This document shows positions 29,310 through 39,984 of a DNA stretch of 64,000 nt, piece after piece. The notes beneath the pieces are model-generated. The model ran no database searches. It saw only the letters and a list, made by a program, of their open reading frames with translations, and was not told the DNA's origin. The number at the start of each line of letters is the position of its first letter. Positions within the stretch are counted from its first letter, which is position 1. Position numbers and translations under genes: made by a program. This DNA comes from Saccharothrix deserti (GTDB lineage Bacteria > Actinomycetota > Actinomycetes > Mycobacteriales > Pseudonocardiaceae), in NCBI RefSeq assembly GCF_009769385.1, contig NZ_ML775962.1, positions 190,955 through 254,954 on the forward strand. Direction: 5' to 3'.

Positions 29310-29357
29310 AACTGTGTCCACTGGAAGCAATTGCTTTTGTGTATGGTAGACACAGTT
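29310..29357. promoter_or_regulatory. Composite operator of the monooxygenase/TetR divergent promoter
   Basis: The 9-bp arms aactgtgtc (29310-29318) and gacacagtt (29349-29357) enclose a perfect 12-bp palindrome aagcaattgctt (29325-29336). The region is AT-rich and fills the gap between the two divergent starts. TetR-family binding is the obvious reading. Confidence 0.75.
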
Positions 29358-29386
29358 ATTCGGCACGGGCAACCACGGAGGTGGCG

Positions 29387-30151
29387 ATGGACTTGGCGGG
29401 CAGCCTCGAACTCCTGTGGGGTGACCGTCCGGGACCACGTCGCGGTCCCAAGCCCGCGCTCAGCCACGAACTCATCGCACGGACCGGCATCGGGATCGCC
29501 GACGCCGAAGGGCTGGCCGCCGTCTCGATGCAGCGCGTCGCCGCGGAACTGGGCTTCACCAAGATGTCCCTCTACCGCTACGTGCCCGGCAAGTCCGAGC
29601 TGGTCGCGCTCATGGCCGACCTGGCGATGGGCGCACCGCCCGCCGATCTGGGCGACGGCGACTGGTGCGACCGGCTCCGCGCGTGGACGCTGGCGCTGCT
29701 ACCCGGTTTCCTGCGGCACCCGTGGGTCCTGGAGGTCACCACGGGTCCGCGCGTCGTCGGGCCCAACGAGCTGGCCTGGATGGAATCCGCGCTCGCCGTG
29801 CTCGACGGCACCGGCCTGGGCGGCGCCGAGCGGATGGACGCGCTGTCCGTGCTCGCCGGACACGCCCGCAACATCGCCCAGCAAGTGGCCACAACACCCG
29901 GCGGCGACCCCGGCACGCAACTCGGCGCGATCCTGTTCGAGGTAGTGCGCGAGCGAGGGGACCGTTACCCCGCCGTGCAGGCGGCGTTGACGGAGTCGAT
30001 GGACGAGGGCGGTCAGGACAAGGGCCTCGACTTCGGCCTGGACCTCATCCTCGACGGCCTGCGCGCCCGCGTCGCAACCCGCGCCCGCTGGCCGACCAGC
30101 CACGATTCAACGACACTGCCGGCCACCCCCACCAAGATCAGCGACCCGTAA
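29387..30151 (+). CDS. TetR/AcrR family regulator
   Basis: 254 residues. The helix-turn-helix is GLAAVSMQRVAAELGFTKMSLYRYVPGKSELVALM (about 40-75), followed by a TetR_C-type ligand domain (HPWVLEVTTGPRVVGPNELAWMESAL). ATG at 29387 follows GGAGG with 5-nt spacing. It likely controls the divergent FAD monooxygenase through the operator between them, a common arrangement for tetracycline-type monooxygenase repressors. The effector is probably the monooxygenase substrate. An 85-nt hairpin lies 22 bp downstream. Confidence 0.9.
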   Translation: MDLAGSLELLWGDRPGPRRGPKPALSHELIARTGIGIADAEGLAAVSMQRVAAELGFTKMSLYRYVPGKSELVALMADLAMGAPPADLGDGDWCDRLRAWTLALLPGFLRHPWVLEVTTGPRVVGPNELAWMESALAVLDGTGLGGAERMDALSVLAGHARNIAQQVATTPGGDPGTQLGAILFEVVRERGDRYPAVQAALTESMDEGGQDKGLDFGLDLILDGLRARVATRARWPTSHDSTTLPATPTKISDP

Positions 30152-30172
30152 CGCCCGCACAGCCCTCGCCGC

Positions 30173-30257
30173 GAGGTCGCCGTCGATCGTTCGCGACTCA
30201 TTTTCCGGCGATCACGCTTTTCGATCGCCGGAAAATCAGGCGCGAGCGGTCGACCTC
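30173..30257. repeat. Long nested hairpin (about 35-bp imperfect stem)
   Basis: The inner arms attttccggcgatc (30200-30213) and gatcgccggaaaat (30223-30236) are a perfect 14-bp stem with a 9-nt loop. Outside them gatcgttcgcg/cgcgagcggtc pair with two wobble positions, and gaggtcg (30173-30179)/cgacctc (30251-30257) close the stem, with one 6-nt bulge. It is far larger than needed for a terminator, though it may serve as one for the TetR gene. Confidence 0.8.
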
Positions 30258-30359
30258 CCGGGCGACCGAGCCCGTCGTCTGCGGAGCAGCGACAATTCAA
30301 CACAGCAATCCAACACAGGCAATACAACACTTCTACACCCCGGCCCCTAGGCTCTGCCC

Positions 30360-31490
30360 GTGGCGACGACGGGGAGTTGGCGGCGGCAGGTGGGTCGGGA
30401 CGGCGGGCTGCCGTTGTTCCGCGCGGCCGGGATACCGGTGCTGCTCGCGCCGTCGTGGTGGCTCGGCTCGGCGGCCATCGTCGTGCTGTACGCGCCGCTG
30501 GTCGGCCAGATCGCGCCCGGCACGGGCGGGCTGACCGGCGTGGTCCTCGCCGCCACCTTCGCGATCTTCCTCGGCCTCTCGGTCCTGGCGCACGAACTCG
30601 GTCACAGCCTGGTCGCGCTGCGCTTGGGCCTGCCGGTGCGCCGGCTGCGGCTGTTCCTGCTCGGCGGCGTGTCCGAGGTGATGCGCACCCCGACCCGCCC
30701 CGGCCACGAGGGCGCGATCGCCGCCGCCGGACCGATCGTCTCGATCATCCTGGCCGGCATGTTCGCCCTGGCAGCCTCCGCCATCCCGCAGCCGGACGCC
30801 ATCTGGCTGCTGATCGCGCAAACCGCCTTCGCCAACGCCGCCGTCGCCGTGTTCAACCTGCTCCCGGGCCTGCCCCTGGACGGTGGCCGCATCCTGCGTG
30901 CGGGCGTCTGGGCCGTCACGGGCCGCCGCGCGTCGGGCACGAAGGCCGCCGTCATCGGTGGCGGTGTCGTGGCCGCGCTGCTCGTCGTGTGGGCCGTCTG
31001 GGGTGTGCTGGAGAACGCCGAGGACCGCTGGATCCGCTTCGGCGTGTGCCTGCTGACCGCGTGGTTCGTGCTGGCCGGCGCACGTGGCGAGTTCACCGCC
31101 GAGCGCCGGAGCACCTGGCCGGACGGCCTGACGCTGGGCGAGCTCGTCCGCCCCGTGCTCCAACTGCCCGCCGAGAGCCCAGTGTCGGGCGCGCTCACCG
31201 CGTCCGCCGGCCGGGGCGTGGTCCTGGTACGCGCGGACGGTGTCGCGGCCGGACTGCTCGACCGGGAGATGGCCCGCCGCCTGGCCAGCACCTCGCCGCA
31301 CGCGCCGGCCGAGCAGGCGGCCGTGCCGATCCGGCCGGAGACCGTGCTCCTGGAGAACGAGACCGGCGCGGAGGTGGTGGAACGCGTGCACGGCACCGCA
31401 GCCTGGGAGTACCTGGTGGTCGACCTCGAAGGACGGCCCGCGGGCGTGCTGCGCCGCGAAGACCTCAAGGCCGCGCTGGACCGCCGCTGA
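30360..31490 (+). CDS. M50 site-2 protease family membrane metalloprotease with CBS-like domain
   Basis: 376 residues. Six or so membrane helices hold the zinc motif LAHELGHSLVALRLGLP (HExxH, about residue 80) and the second metal motif NLLPGLPLDGGRIL (Asp, about 178), the pair that defines intramembrane S2P proteases. A C-terminal CBS-like regulatory region (about 255-376) follows. GTG at 30360. In actinobacteria this gene usually sits between recB-like and trmI, as here. The substrate is unknown; the family cleaves membrane-bound anti-sigma factors and similar targets. Its 3' end overlaps the convergent response regulator by 26 bp. Confidence 0.92.
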   Translation: MATTGSWRRQVGRDGGLPLFRAAGIPVLLAPSWWLGSAAIVVLYAPLVGQIAPGTGGLTGVVLAATFAIFLGLSVLAHELGHSLVALRLGLPVRRLRLFLLGGVSEVMRTPTRPGHEGAIAAAGPIVSIILAGMFALAASAIPQPDAIWLLIAQTAFANAAVAVFNLLPGLPLDGGRILRAGVWAVTGRRASGTKAAVIGGGVVAALLVVWAVWGVLENAEDRWIRFGVCLLTAWFVLAGARGEFTAERRSTWPDGLTLGELVRPVLQLPAESPVSGALTASAGRGVVLVRADGVAAGLLDREMARRLASTSPHAPAEQAAVPIRPETVLLENETGAEVVERVHGTAAWEYLVVDLEGRPAGVLRREDLKAALDRR

Positions 31491-32187
31491 CCTGGCCGCC
31501 GCTGACCTGGCCGCCGCCGACCTGGCCGCCCCTGGCCTGGCCGCCGCCGAGCAACCCGGCCTCCTGCGCCAGGATCGCCGCCTGCACCCGCGACCGCAGG
31601 TCCAGCTTCGTCAGCACCCGCGACACGTGCGTCTTCACCGTCGTCTCGCCGATGTGCAGCTTTCGCCCGATCTGGTGATTCGACAGGCCTTCACCGAGGC
31701 AGCGCAGCACATCCACCTCGCGCTCGGTCAACGAGTCCAACCCGGCCGGGCGCGATCGGGGCGCGGCCGAGGCGAACTCCCGCATCACCCGCCGCGTCAC
31801 GCTCGGCGCGAGCACACCGTCACCGGCCGCGACCTGCCGCACCGCTTCCACCAGCGCGGGCGCCTCCACCGACTTGAGCAGGAATCCCGCCGCACCGGCC
31901 CGCAGCGCGCCGTGCACGTACTCGTCCAGGTCGAACGTGGTCAGCACCAGCACCTCGCACACGCCGCCGAGCTGCCTGGTCGCCTCGATGCCGTCCACAC
32001 CGGGCATCCGGATGTCCATCAGCACCACGTCCGGCTTGAGCCGCGTCGCCAGCCGCACCGCCGCCGCGCCGTCCGCGGCCTCGCCGACCACCTCGACGTC
32101 GTCCGCGCCGCTGAGGATCATCACCAGGCCCGCGCGGATCGCCGCGTGGTCGTCGGCCACCAGCACCCGGATCACCGAGGGGGTCAC
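31465..32187 (-). CDS. NarL/FixJ-type response regulator with repeat-coded tail
   Basis: 240 residues. Receiver domain with phospho-acceptor Asp in PDVVLMDIRMPGVDG, acidic pair in VLVADDHA, Lys in FLLKSVEAP; LuxR-type helix-turn-helix LTEREVDVLRCLGEGLSNHQIGRKLHIGETTVKTHVSRVL. GTG at 32187 overlaps the kinase stop. The last 30 residues (GGGQARGGQVGGGQVSGG and on) are not part of the family fold and come from 15-bp tandem repeats at 31485-31549; the gene runs into the end of the M50 protease gene. It probably controls local membrane-stress or transport genes. Confidence 0.92.
   Translation of the reverse strand: MTPSVIRVLVADDHAAIRAGLVMILSGADDVEVVGEAADGAAAVRLATRLKPDVVLMDIRMPGVDGIEATRQLGGVCEVLVLTTFDLDEYVHGALRAGAAGFLLKSVEAPALVEAVRQVAAGDGVLAPSVTRRVMREFASAAPRSRPAGLDSLTEREVDVLRCLGEGLSNHQIGRKLHIGETTVKTHVSRVLTKLDLRSRVQAAILAQEAGLLGGGQARGGQVGGGQVSGGQVSGGPARP
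31485..31549 (-). repeat. 15-bp tandem repeats extending the response regulator
   Basis: Four imperfect copies of gctgacctggccgcc read on the plus strand. They start at the stop codon of the M50 gene and code the GGQVS repeats of the convergent response regulator. Confidence 0.8.
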
Positions 32188-33305
32188 AGCGGGAACTCCG
32201 CCCGCACGACCCAGTCGCCGTCGCCGTCCCGGCCCGCCGTGAACGTCCCGCCGACCACGTGGGCGCGTTCCGCCATGCTCACCAACCCGGTTCCCGACCC
32301 CTCCGGCCCACCTCGGGCCTCGTTGCGCACGACCACCACCAACCGCCTGATCTGCCGTTCCAGCACCACCGACGTGCGTGCGCCGGGCGCGTGCTTCAAC
32401 GCGTTGGTCAACGCCTCCTGCACGATCCGGTACGCCGCGACGTCCACCCCCACCGGCAGCTCGTCCACGTCCGCGCCGCGGAACTCCACCTCCAGCCCGC
32501 CCGCGGCGGCCGACTCGACCAGCCTGCCCACGTCCGCCAGCCGCACCGCCACCGGTTCGTCCACCGGCTCGTCGGCCCGCAGCACGTCGATCATCATCCG
32601 CATCTCGGTCAACGACCGCACGCTGTTCTCGCGCACCGACTTCAGCACCGTCCGCACCGTCTCCGGATCGCCCTCGCGCATCGACAGCACCGCCTCGGAC
32701 TGGATCGCGATCGCCGACAGGTGCCCGGCGACCACGTCGTGCAGGTCGCGGGCCATCCGGTTGCGCTCGGCGTTCACCGCGGCCCGCCGGTCCAGCTCCG
32801 CGATGCGGGTGATCTGCTCGGCGCTCTCCCGGTGCTGCCGCACGTTCGTCGCCCACCACACCGGCACCACCAGCAGCGAGAACACCTGCAACCCGGCGTA
32901 GAACGACAGCCGCCAGTCACCCATCACCGCGACCACCACCGTGACGCCGACCGTCGCCACCGCCACCGCACCGACGAGCGTCCGGTGCAACGCGCGCGAC
33001 CCGTGCAGCGACGTCACGAACAGCACATCTATGAACACCATCAGCACCGGCATGCTCAGGCCGGCGTACATGTCGACCACCGTGGCACCCGTGACCACGA
33101 CCAACGCCACCCACGGCGAACTGCGGCGGAACATCTGACCGGCGCACGCCACCGCCAGTGCCGCCACCCGGATCCCGAAAGGCGTGTCCGCGCCCGCACC
33201 GCCGAGCACCAGGTCCATGCCGAGGTGGTGGACCAGCAGCCCCACCGCGAGGAAGGCCACCGCGACCAGCACGTCACGGCGTCTCGGGGCGTTCACACCG
33301 GTCAT
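32184..33305 (-). CDS. Sensor histidine kinase (HisKA_3/NarX type)
   Basis: 373 residues. Five to six membrane helices in the first 165 residues, then the dimerisation/phospho-acceptor motif NRMARDLHDVVAGHLSAIAIQSE (His in DLHD) and an ATPase domain with YRIVQEALTNALKHAPGA (N box) and GSGTGLVSMAERAHVVGGTF (G box). ATG at 33305 (MTGVNAP). Its stop overlaps the response regulator start, giving a coupled pair. The sensor region is membranous with little extracellular loop, so it may sense membrane state; that is inference. Confidence 0.92.
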   Translation of the reverse strand: MTGVNAPRRRDVLVAVAFLAVGLLVHHLGMDLVLGGAGADTPFGIRVAALAVACAGQMFRRSSPWVALVVVTGATVVDMYAGLSMPVLMVFIDVLFVTSLHGSRALHRTLVGAVAVATVGVTVVVAVMGDWRLSFYAGLQVFSLLVVPVWWATNVRQHRESAEQITRIAELDRRAAVNAERNRMARDLHDVVAGHLSAIAIQSEAVLSMREGDPETVRTVLKSVRENSVRSLTEMRMMIDVLRADEPVDEPVAVRLADVGRLVESAAAGGLEVEFRGADVDELPVGVDVAAYRIVQEALTNALKHAPGARTSVVLERQIRRLVVVVRNEARGGPEGSGTGLVSMAERAHVVGGTFTAGRDGDGDWVVRAEFPL

Positions 33306-33407
33306 CACAGCACACGGCCGGCGGACCGGGCGTCCTACGAACTGATGACGCGTGATCGATCGGCCCGACGACGCGCCGGCGTGCCCGCGGACCGCAGGCT
33401 TCAAGGC

Positions 33408-35094
<1,687 letters not shown>

Positions 35095-35114
35095 CCGACA
35101 CGCTGAACAGCGAA

Positions 35115-35147
35115 AACGGCCCCGCGCGCCAGGCGTGCGGGGCCGTT
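35115..35147. terminator. Bidirectional terminator after trmI
   Basis: The 11-bp arms aacggccccgc and gcggggccgtt with an 11-nt loop lie between convergent trmI and the next minus-strand gene. On the minus strand TTTTC follows the stem. Confidence 0.82.
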
Positions 35148-35163
35148 CGGTCTTCGTGGGGGA

Positions 35164-35994
35164 TCAGCTCTTCGGGCAGGCGACCCAACCGTTGTCGGTC
35201 TTCTTGAGCGGCAGCTCGTCGCTCTGGTCCTTCACGTATTCCTTCATGCTCTCCGGCACGCCGGTGAACTTGAGCGAGACGGTGGCGGTGGCCTCGGTGT
35301 CGCTCTTCTCCTCGACCTTGTCGAGGGTCAGGTTGACCTTGATGTTCTTCGCCTCTTCCTGGGCCTTCTGGACCTGCTCCTTGAACTCCGGGGGCAGGTT
35401 CTCGAGCTCCTTCTCCAGCTCCGCGGCGAAGGCGCCCGGGTCGGTGGCCTTCTTGATGTCCTCGATCGTGCCCTGCTTCTCGGTGCAGGTCAGGGCGGTG
35501 AGCTTGTCGAAGTCACGCGAGTTGACGGCCGCGACGTAGCCGTCGGCGGCGTCCTTCGCGGTGCTGTTGCCGCCACCGCCCAGCGTCATGATCAAGACCA
35601 CCACCACGCCGATCACGACGACGGCGCCGACGCCGCCCAGGATCCACGGGAGGGGGCTCTTCTTGCGCGGCGCGCCGTAAGGGTCGCCGAAACCACCCGG
35701 TTGGCCGTAACCGGGCTGGTTGAACTGGCCGGGCTGGCCGTAAGGCTGCTGGCCGTAATCGGGCTGACCAGGCTGTCCGGGCTGACCCGGACCCGGCTGA
35801 CCGGGCTGCGGGTAGCCGCCCGGAGGCGTGCCGTAGCCGGGCTGCTGCCCACCCTGTGGGAAGCCCTGGCCGGGCGGCGGATATCCGCCGGGCTGCTGGC
35901 CGTACCCCGGCTGCTGGCCGAATTGGCCTGGTTGCTGGCCAAATTGACCCGGCTGCTGACCGTAGGGACCCGGCTGCTGCGGCGGGACGGACAT
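35164..35994 (-). CDS. Pro/Gly/Gln-rich single-pass membrane protein with extracellular DUF4878-like domain
   Basis: 276 residues in three parts. Residues 1-110 are low complexity, built on [18 protein letters not shown] repeats and probably cytoplasmic. One helix follows ([25 protein letters not shown]). The extracellular part has [22 protein letters not shown], a paired Cys (LTCTE and WVACPKS) and a charged Lys/Glu segment, resembling DUF4878/NTF2-like lipoprotein domains. ATG at 35994 with AGGAG 6 nt upstream. It is divergent from arc. Function unknown; similar proteins in actinobacteria are often cell-envelope associated. Confidence 0.82.
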   Translation of the reverse strand: MSVPPQQPGPYGQQPGQFGQQPGQFGQQPGYGQQPGGYPPPGQGFPQGGQQPGYGTPPGGYPQPGQPGPGQPGQPGQPDYGQQPYGQPGQFNQPGYGQPGGFGDPYGAPRKKSPLPWILGGVGAVVVIGVVVVLIMTLGGGGNSTAKDAADGYVAAVNSRDFDKLTALTCTEKQGTIEDIKKATDPGAFAAELEKELENLPPEFKEQVQKAQEEAKNIKVNLTLDKVEEKSDTEATATVSLKFTGVPESMKEYVKDQSDELPLKKTDNGWVACPKS

Positions 35995-36136
35995 CACGTT
36001 CTCCTAGAACTTTCCGCTGGTGGCAGTGGACACTGCCCGGACCACTCACGTGGGACTCGTACTGGACGCACGGTAGCGGGTAGGAGGTACCGGTTGACAC
36101 CGGTATGGAGCAGTTGGTCCGGCCGAGCGGGCGGTT

Positions 36137-36148
36137 GTGTGATCACAC
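36137..36148. promoter_or_regulatory. 12-bp palindrome upstream of arc
   Basis: gtgtgatcacac, a perfect palindrome 85 bp before the arc start, in the 238-bp divergent gap. It is a possible operator of a GntR- or CRP-like factor; evidence is symmetry only. Confidence 0.35.
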
Positions 36149-36232
36149 GACGCCCGGGAACTCGCTGGGTGGCGGCTTTTGTCGGTGATCGCCGGTACCG
36201 TTGTGGGACGAACACGGGAGGAGGGTGCCGAC

Positions 36233-38032
36233 ATGCAGCACGGTCATCCCGGCAGCCAGCCCGATGAGGGTGGCGAGCTGAACAAGGGCAACAACTCTGG
36301 TGAGCTGACTGCGCAGATCCGGTTCCTCGAGGACGAGATCGCATTGCTGCGCCGCAAGTTGACGGAATCCCCACGACACGTCCGGCTGCTGGAGCAGCGG
36401 TTGGCGGAGGCGACGGAGCGCGTCAGCCAACTGACCGAGCGCAACACGAAGCTCATCGACACCCTTCGAGAAGCACGGAGCCAACTCCTCGCGCTGCGCG
36501 AGGAAGTGGACCGACTCGCCCAGCCGCCCAGCGGCTACGGCGTGTTCCTGGGGCGGTTCGAGGACGGCACGGTGGACGTGTTCACCTCCGGCCGTCGCAT
36601 GCGGGTCTCGGTCTCGCCCGCGGTCGAGACGCCGTCGTTGGTCCTGGGCCAGTCGGTGCGCCTCAACGAGGCGTTGACCGTGGTCGAGGGCGGCGACTTC
36701 GAGCGCACCGGCGAGGTCTGCACGCTGCGTGAGGTGTTGCAGTCCGAAACCGCCGACAGCTCGATCGGCCGCGCCCTGGTCGTGGGCCACGCCGACGAGG
36801 AGCGGGTCGTCTGGCTCGCTCAGCCCCTGATGGACTCGCCGTTGAAGGCGGGCGACTCCCTGCTGGTCGACTCGAAGGCGGGCTTCGCGTACGAGCGCGT
36901 GCCGAAGGCCGAGGTCGAGGACCTGGTGCTGGAGGAGGTGCCCGATGTCAAGTACGAGGACATCGGCGGCCTGTTCCGGCAGATCGAGCAGATCCGCGAC
37001 GCCGTGGAGCTGCCGTTCCTGCACGCCGACCTGTTCCGCGAGTACAAGCTCCGCCCACCGAAGGGCGTGCTGCTGTACGGCCCTCCCGGCTGCGGGAAGA
37101 CGCTCATCGCGAAAGCGGTGGCGAACTCCCTGGCCAAGCAGGTCAGCGCCGCCCGTGGCGAGGACCACCGCGAAGCCAAGAGCTACTTCCTCAACATCAA
37201 GGGTCCCGAACTGCTCAACAAGTTCGTGGGCGAAACCGAGCGCCACATCCGGCTGATCTTCCAGCGGGCCAGGGAGAAGGCCTCCGAGGGCACCCCGGTG
37301 ATCGTGTTCTTCGACGAGATGGACTCGATCTTCCGGACCCGCGGCAGTGGTGTGTCGTCGGACGTCGAGACCACGATCGTGCCCCAGCTCCTCAGCGAGA
37401 TCGACGGCGTCGAGGGCCTGGAGAACGTGATCGTGATCGGCGCCTCCAACCGCGAGGACATGATCGACCCGGCCATCCTGCGTCCCGGCCGGCTCGACGT
37501 GAAGATCAAGATCGAGCGCCCGGACGCCGAAGGCGCGAAGGACATCTTCAACAAGTACCTCACGCCCGACCTGCCGTTGCACGCCGACGACCTGGCCGAG
37601 TTCGGCGGCGACCCGGTGGCCTGCATCGACGGCATGGTGCAGCACACGGTCGAGCGGATGTACGAGGAGTCCGAGGAGAACCGGTTCCTCGAGGTCACCT
37701 ACGCCAACGGTGACAAGGAGGTCCTGTACTTCCGGGACTTCAACTCGGGCGCCATGATCCAGAACATCGTCGACCGCGCGAAGAAGGCGGCCATCAAGAG
37801 CCTGCTGGACACCAAGCAGCCGGGCTTGTCGGTGCGCCACCTGCTGGACGCGATCGTGGACGAGTTCGCCGAGAACGAGGACCTGCCCAACACCACGAAC
37901 CCGGACGACTGGGCCAGGATCTCGGGCAAGAAGGGCGAGCGGATCGTCTACATCCGCACGCTCGTGACCGGTAAGAACCAGGAGTCGGGTCGAGCCATCG
38001 ACACGGCCACGAACACCGGCCAGTACCTGTAA
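36233..38032 (+). CDS. arc: Proteasomal AAA ATPase ARC/Mpa
   Basis: 599 residues. The hexameric unfoldase recognises Pup-tagged proteins and feeds them to the 20S proteasome in the cytoplasm. Residues 22-77 form the coiled coil that binds Pup ([19 protein letters not shown]...); 80-240 are two OB folds; the AAA module follows with Walker [10 protein letters not shown] at about 281-289, Walker [13 protein letters not shown] at about 356 and sensor [19 protein letters not shown]. The C terminus ends in GQYL, whose penultimate Tyr docks into the proteasome alpha ring. ATG at 36233 follows GGGAGGAG. Unlike M. tuberculosis, about 9 kb of other genes separate it from dop-pup-prcBA. Confidence 0.98.
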   Translation: MQHGHPGSQPDEGGELNKGNNSGELTAQIRFLEDEIALLRRKLTESPRHVRLLEQRLAEATERVSQLTERNTKLIDTLREARSQLLALREEVDRLAQPPSGYGVFLGRFEDGTVDVFTSGRRMRVSVSPAVETPSLVLGQSVRLNEALTVVEGGDFERTGEVCTLREVLQSETADSSIGRALVVGHADEERVVWLAQPLMDSPLKAGDSLLVDSKAGFAYERVPKAEVEDLVLEEVPDVKYEDIGGLFRQIEQIRDAVELPFLHADLFREYKLRPPKGVLLYGPPGCGKTLIAKAVANSLAKQVSAARGEDHREAKSYFLNIKGPELLNKFVGETERHIRLIFQRAREKASEGTPVIVFFDEMDSIFRTRGSGVSSDVETTIVPQLLSEIDGVEGLENVIVIGASNREDMIDPAILRPGRLDVKIKIERPDAEGAKDIFNKYLTPDLPLHADDLAEFGGDPVACIDGMVQHTVERMYEESEENRFLEVTYANGDKEVLYFRDFNSGAMIQNIVDRAKKAAIKSLLDTKQPGLSVRHLLDAIVDEFAENEDLPNTTNPDDWARISGKKGERIVYIRTLVTGKNQESGRAIDTATNTGQYL

Positions 38033-38060
38033 ACACCACCGCCACGACGGCAACCCGCCG

Positions 38061-38098
38061 GGAGAGCCCGCCCAGCCACTCGGCTGGGCGGGCTCTCC
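38061..38098 (+). terminator. Strong terminator after arc
   Basis: A perfect 17-bp stem (ggagagcccgcccagcc / its complement) with a 4-nt loop, followed by gtttt, 28 bp past the arc stop. It also lies just past the convergent response regulator. Confidence 0.92.
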
Positions 38099-38126
38099 GT
38101 TTTCCGGGGCCTCAGGTCCCCGGAGT

Positions 38127-38771
38127 TCAGGACCGGGCGGTGACCAGGCCGGACTCGTAGGCGGCGATCACCAGTTGGGCCCGGTCGCGGGCTTGGAGCT
38201 TGTGCAGCAGGCGGCCGATGTGGGTCTTCACCGTGCCGACCGACAGGTGCAGCTCGCGCATGATCTCGGCGTTGGACAACCCGCGTGCGATCAACGTCAG
38301 CACCTCTTGCTCACGCTCCGTGATTCCGTCCAGGCGGACCGCACGAGGCGAGTGGGTGCGGGAGAACTCGGCCACCAGCCGACGGGTCACCGAGGGTGAC
38401 AGCAGGGCGTCGCCGGCGGCCACCACGCGGATCGCGGCCAGCAGGTCGGCCGGGGGAGTGTCCTTCAGCAGGAACCCGCTCGCACCGGCCCGCAGCGCCG
38501 AGTACACGTACTCGTCCAGGTCGAACGTGGTCAGGATCAGCACCCTGGCGGTCGAGAACGAGCTGATCTCCCGGGTGGCCGTGATGCCGTCCACGCCCGG
38601 CATCCGGATGTCCATCAGCACCACGTCCGGCGACGCCGACCGCACCACGGACACGGCTTCGGCCCCGTCACCGGCCTCACCGACCACCCGCAGGCCGGGC
38701 GCCGAGTCCACGAGCACCCGGAAGCTGCCCCGGAGCAGCGCCTGGTCGTCCACGACCACCACGTCGATCAC
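38127..38771 (-). CDS. NarL/FixJ-type response regulator
   Basis: 214 residues. Receiver with VVVVDDQALLRGSFRVLV, phospho-Asp in PDVVLMDIRMPGVDG and Lys in FLLKDTPPADLL; LuxR helix-turn-helix ITEREQEVLTLIARGLSNAEIMRELHLSVGTVKTHIGRLL. GTG at 38771 overlaps the kinase stop. The receiver is strikingly like that of the regulator at 31465 (shared LTTFDLDEYV and ALRAGA). The pair is divergent from an ABC transporter that it likely controls, as in other actinobacterial DesR/LiaR-type systems. Confidence 0.94.
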   Translation of the reverse strand: MIDVVVVDDQALLRGSFRVLVDSAPGLRVVGEAGDGAEAVSVVRSASPDVVLMDIRMPGVDGITATREISSFSTARVLILTTFDLDEYVYSALRAGASGFLLKDTPPADLLAAIRVVAAGDALLSPSVTRRLVAEFSRTHSPRAVRLDGITEREQEVLTLIARGLSNAEIMRELHLSVGTVKTHIGRLLHKLQARDRAQLVIAAYESGLVTARS

Positions 38772-39874
38772 GACAGGGGCACCTCGGCGCGCACGGCGAA
38801 CCCGCCGCCGGCCAGCGGCCCGGCCGAGAACGTCCCGCCGTACACCGCCACCCGCTCCCGCATCCCGAGCAACCCGTGCCCCCCACCGCCACCGGCCAAC
38901 ACCCGCTCACCGGGGCCGTCGTCGACCACGGAGATCATGACGGAAGCATTCTCCACGACGATCGACACCGTGCAGGAGGCCGGGGCCGCGTGCTTGACCA
39001 CGTTGGTCACCGACTCCTGCACGATCCGGTACACGGTCAGCCCCAGCCGCTCGGGCAGCGATCCGGACACCGACAACGACACCGACACCCCGGCCAGCGA
39101 CGCCCGTGTCACCAACTCGGGCAGATCGTCCATACCGGGCATGGGCGCCAGTTCGGTCGTGGTGTCCTCCGACCGCAGCACGCCCAGCAACCGCCGCATC
39201 TCGACCAGGGTGCTCCGGGAGGTGCTCTCGATCACCTGCAACGCCTCCTGGGCCTCCTCGGGCTGTGACGACGCCACGTGCGCGGCGACACCGGCCTTGA
39301 CCGTGATCAGGCTCAGGCTGTGCGCGACCACGTCGTGCAGTTCGCGGGCGATCCGCATCCGCTCGTCGGCGACGGCCTTGGACGCCGCCTCGACGGCCTT
39401 CCGAGCCTCGTAGGACCGCCGGATCCGCGCGGTGTAGCCGAGCGCCCACATCGCGCTGCACACCGCCGCCAGGAACACGACCAGCCCGGCGTCGTCCGGC
39501 CACGGCTCGCCGATGAACACCGCCACCGACGCCAACCCCAGCGCGCCGCCCAGCGCGCCCAGGGCCACCCGCCGCGGACAGGTCAAAGCGACCGTGTACA
39601 GGGCGAACGCGGTCGGGATGTACGGCTCCAGCGTGATGTGGGCGACCGTGGCGACGTTCTGGGCCACCAGCACGATCCCGAGCGACACGAGGGGCTTGCT
39701 GCGCCGCAACGCCAGCGGCGCCCCGACCAGCAGCGCCACCGGATAGCCCAGCCACAACGGCGCGGTGCTCATCTCGGCGAACGCCAGGTACACCATGACC
39801 ACGACCACGGCGGCGGCCGTGTCCAGCGTGTACGGGTAGGCGGTCTGCAGGAACCGCAGGACTCGCGAGGTCAC
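38768..39874 (-). CDS. Sensor histidine kinase (HisKA_3 type)
   Basis: 368 residues. About five helices up to residue 150, then RMRIARELHDVVAHSLSLITVKAG (phospho-acceptor His in ELHD), the N box YRIVQESVTNVVKHA and the G box GGGGGHGLLGMRERVAVYGG. GTG at 39874 (VTSRVLRFLQ). It overlaps the response regulator by 4 nt. An ABC transporter begins 111 bp away on the other strand, so the signal may be an antimicrobial or envelope stress; that is inference from context. Confidence 0.93.
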   Translation of the reverse strand: MTSRVLRFLQTAYPYTLDTAAAVVVVMVYLAFAEMSTAPLWLGYPVALLVGAPLALRRSKPLVSLGIVLVAQNVATVAHITLEPYIPTAFALYTVALTCPRRVALGALGGALGLASVAVFIGEPWPDDAGLVVFLAAVCSAMWALGYTARIRRSYEARKAVEAASKAVADERMRIARELHDVVAHSLSLITVKAGVAAHVASSQPEEAQEALQVIESTSRSTLVEMRRLLGVLRSEDTTTELAPMPGMDDLPELVTRASLAGVSVSLSVSGSLPERLGLTVYRIVQESVTNVVKHAAPASCTVSIVVENASVMISVVDDGPGERVLAGGGGGHGLLGMRERVAVYGGTFSAGPLAGGGFAVRAEVPLS

Positions 39875-39984
39875 GATCGGCACGGTAACCGGCGTGCGCG
39901 CGGGTGGCGTCCGACCACGGTCCGACCACCGATTGCGGACCACGGTCCGATCCGCCGGGCCTCCCGACCGAGCACGCTCGTCCC

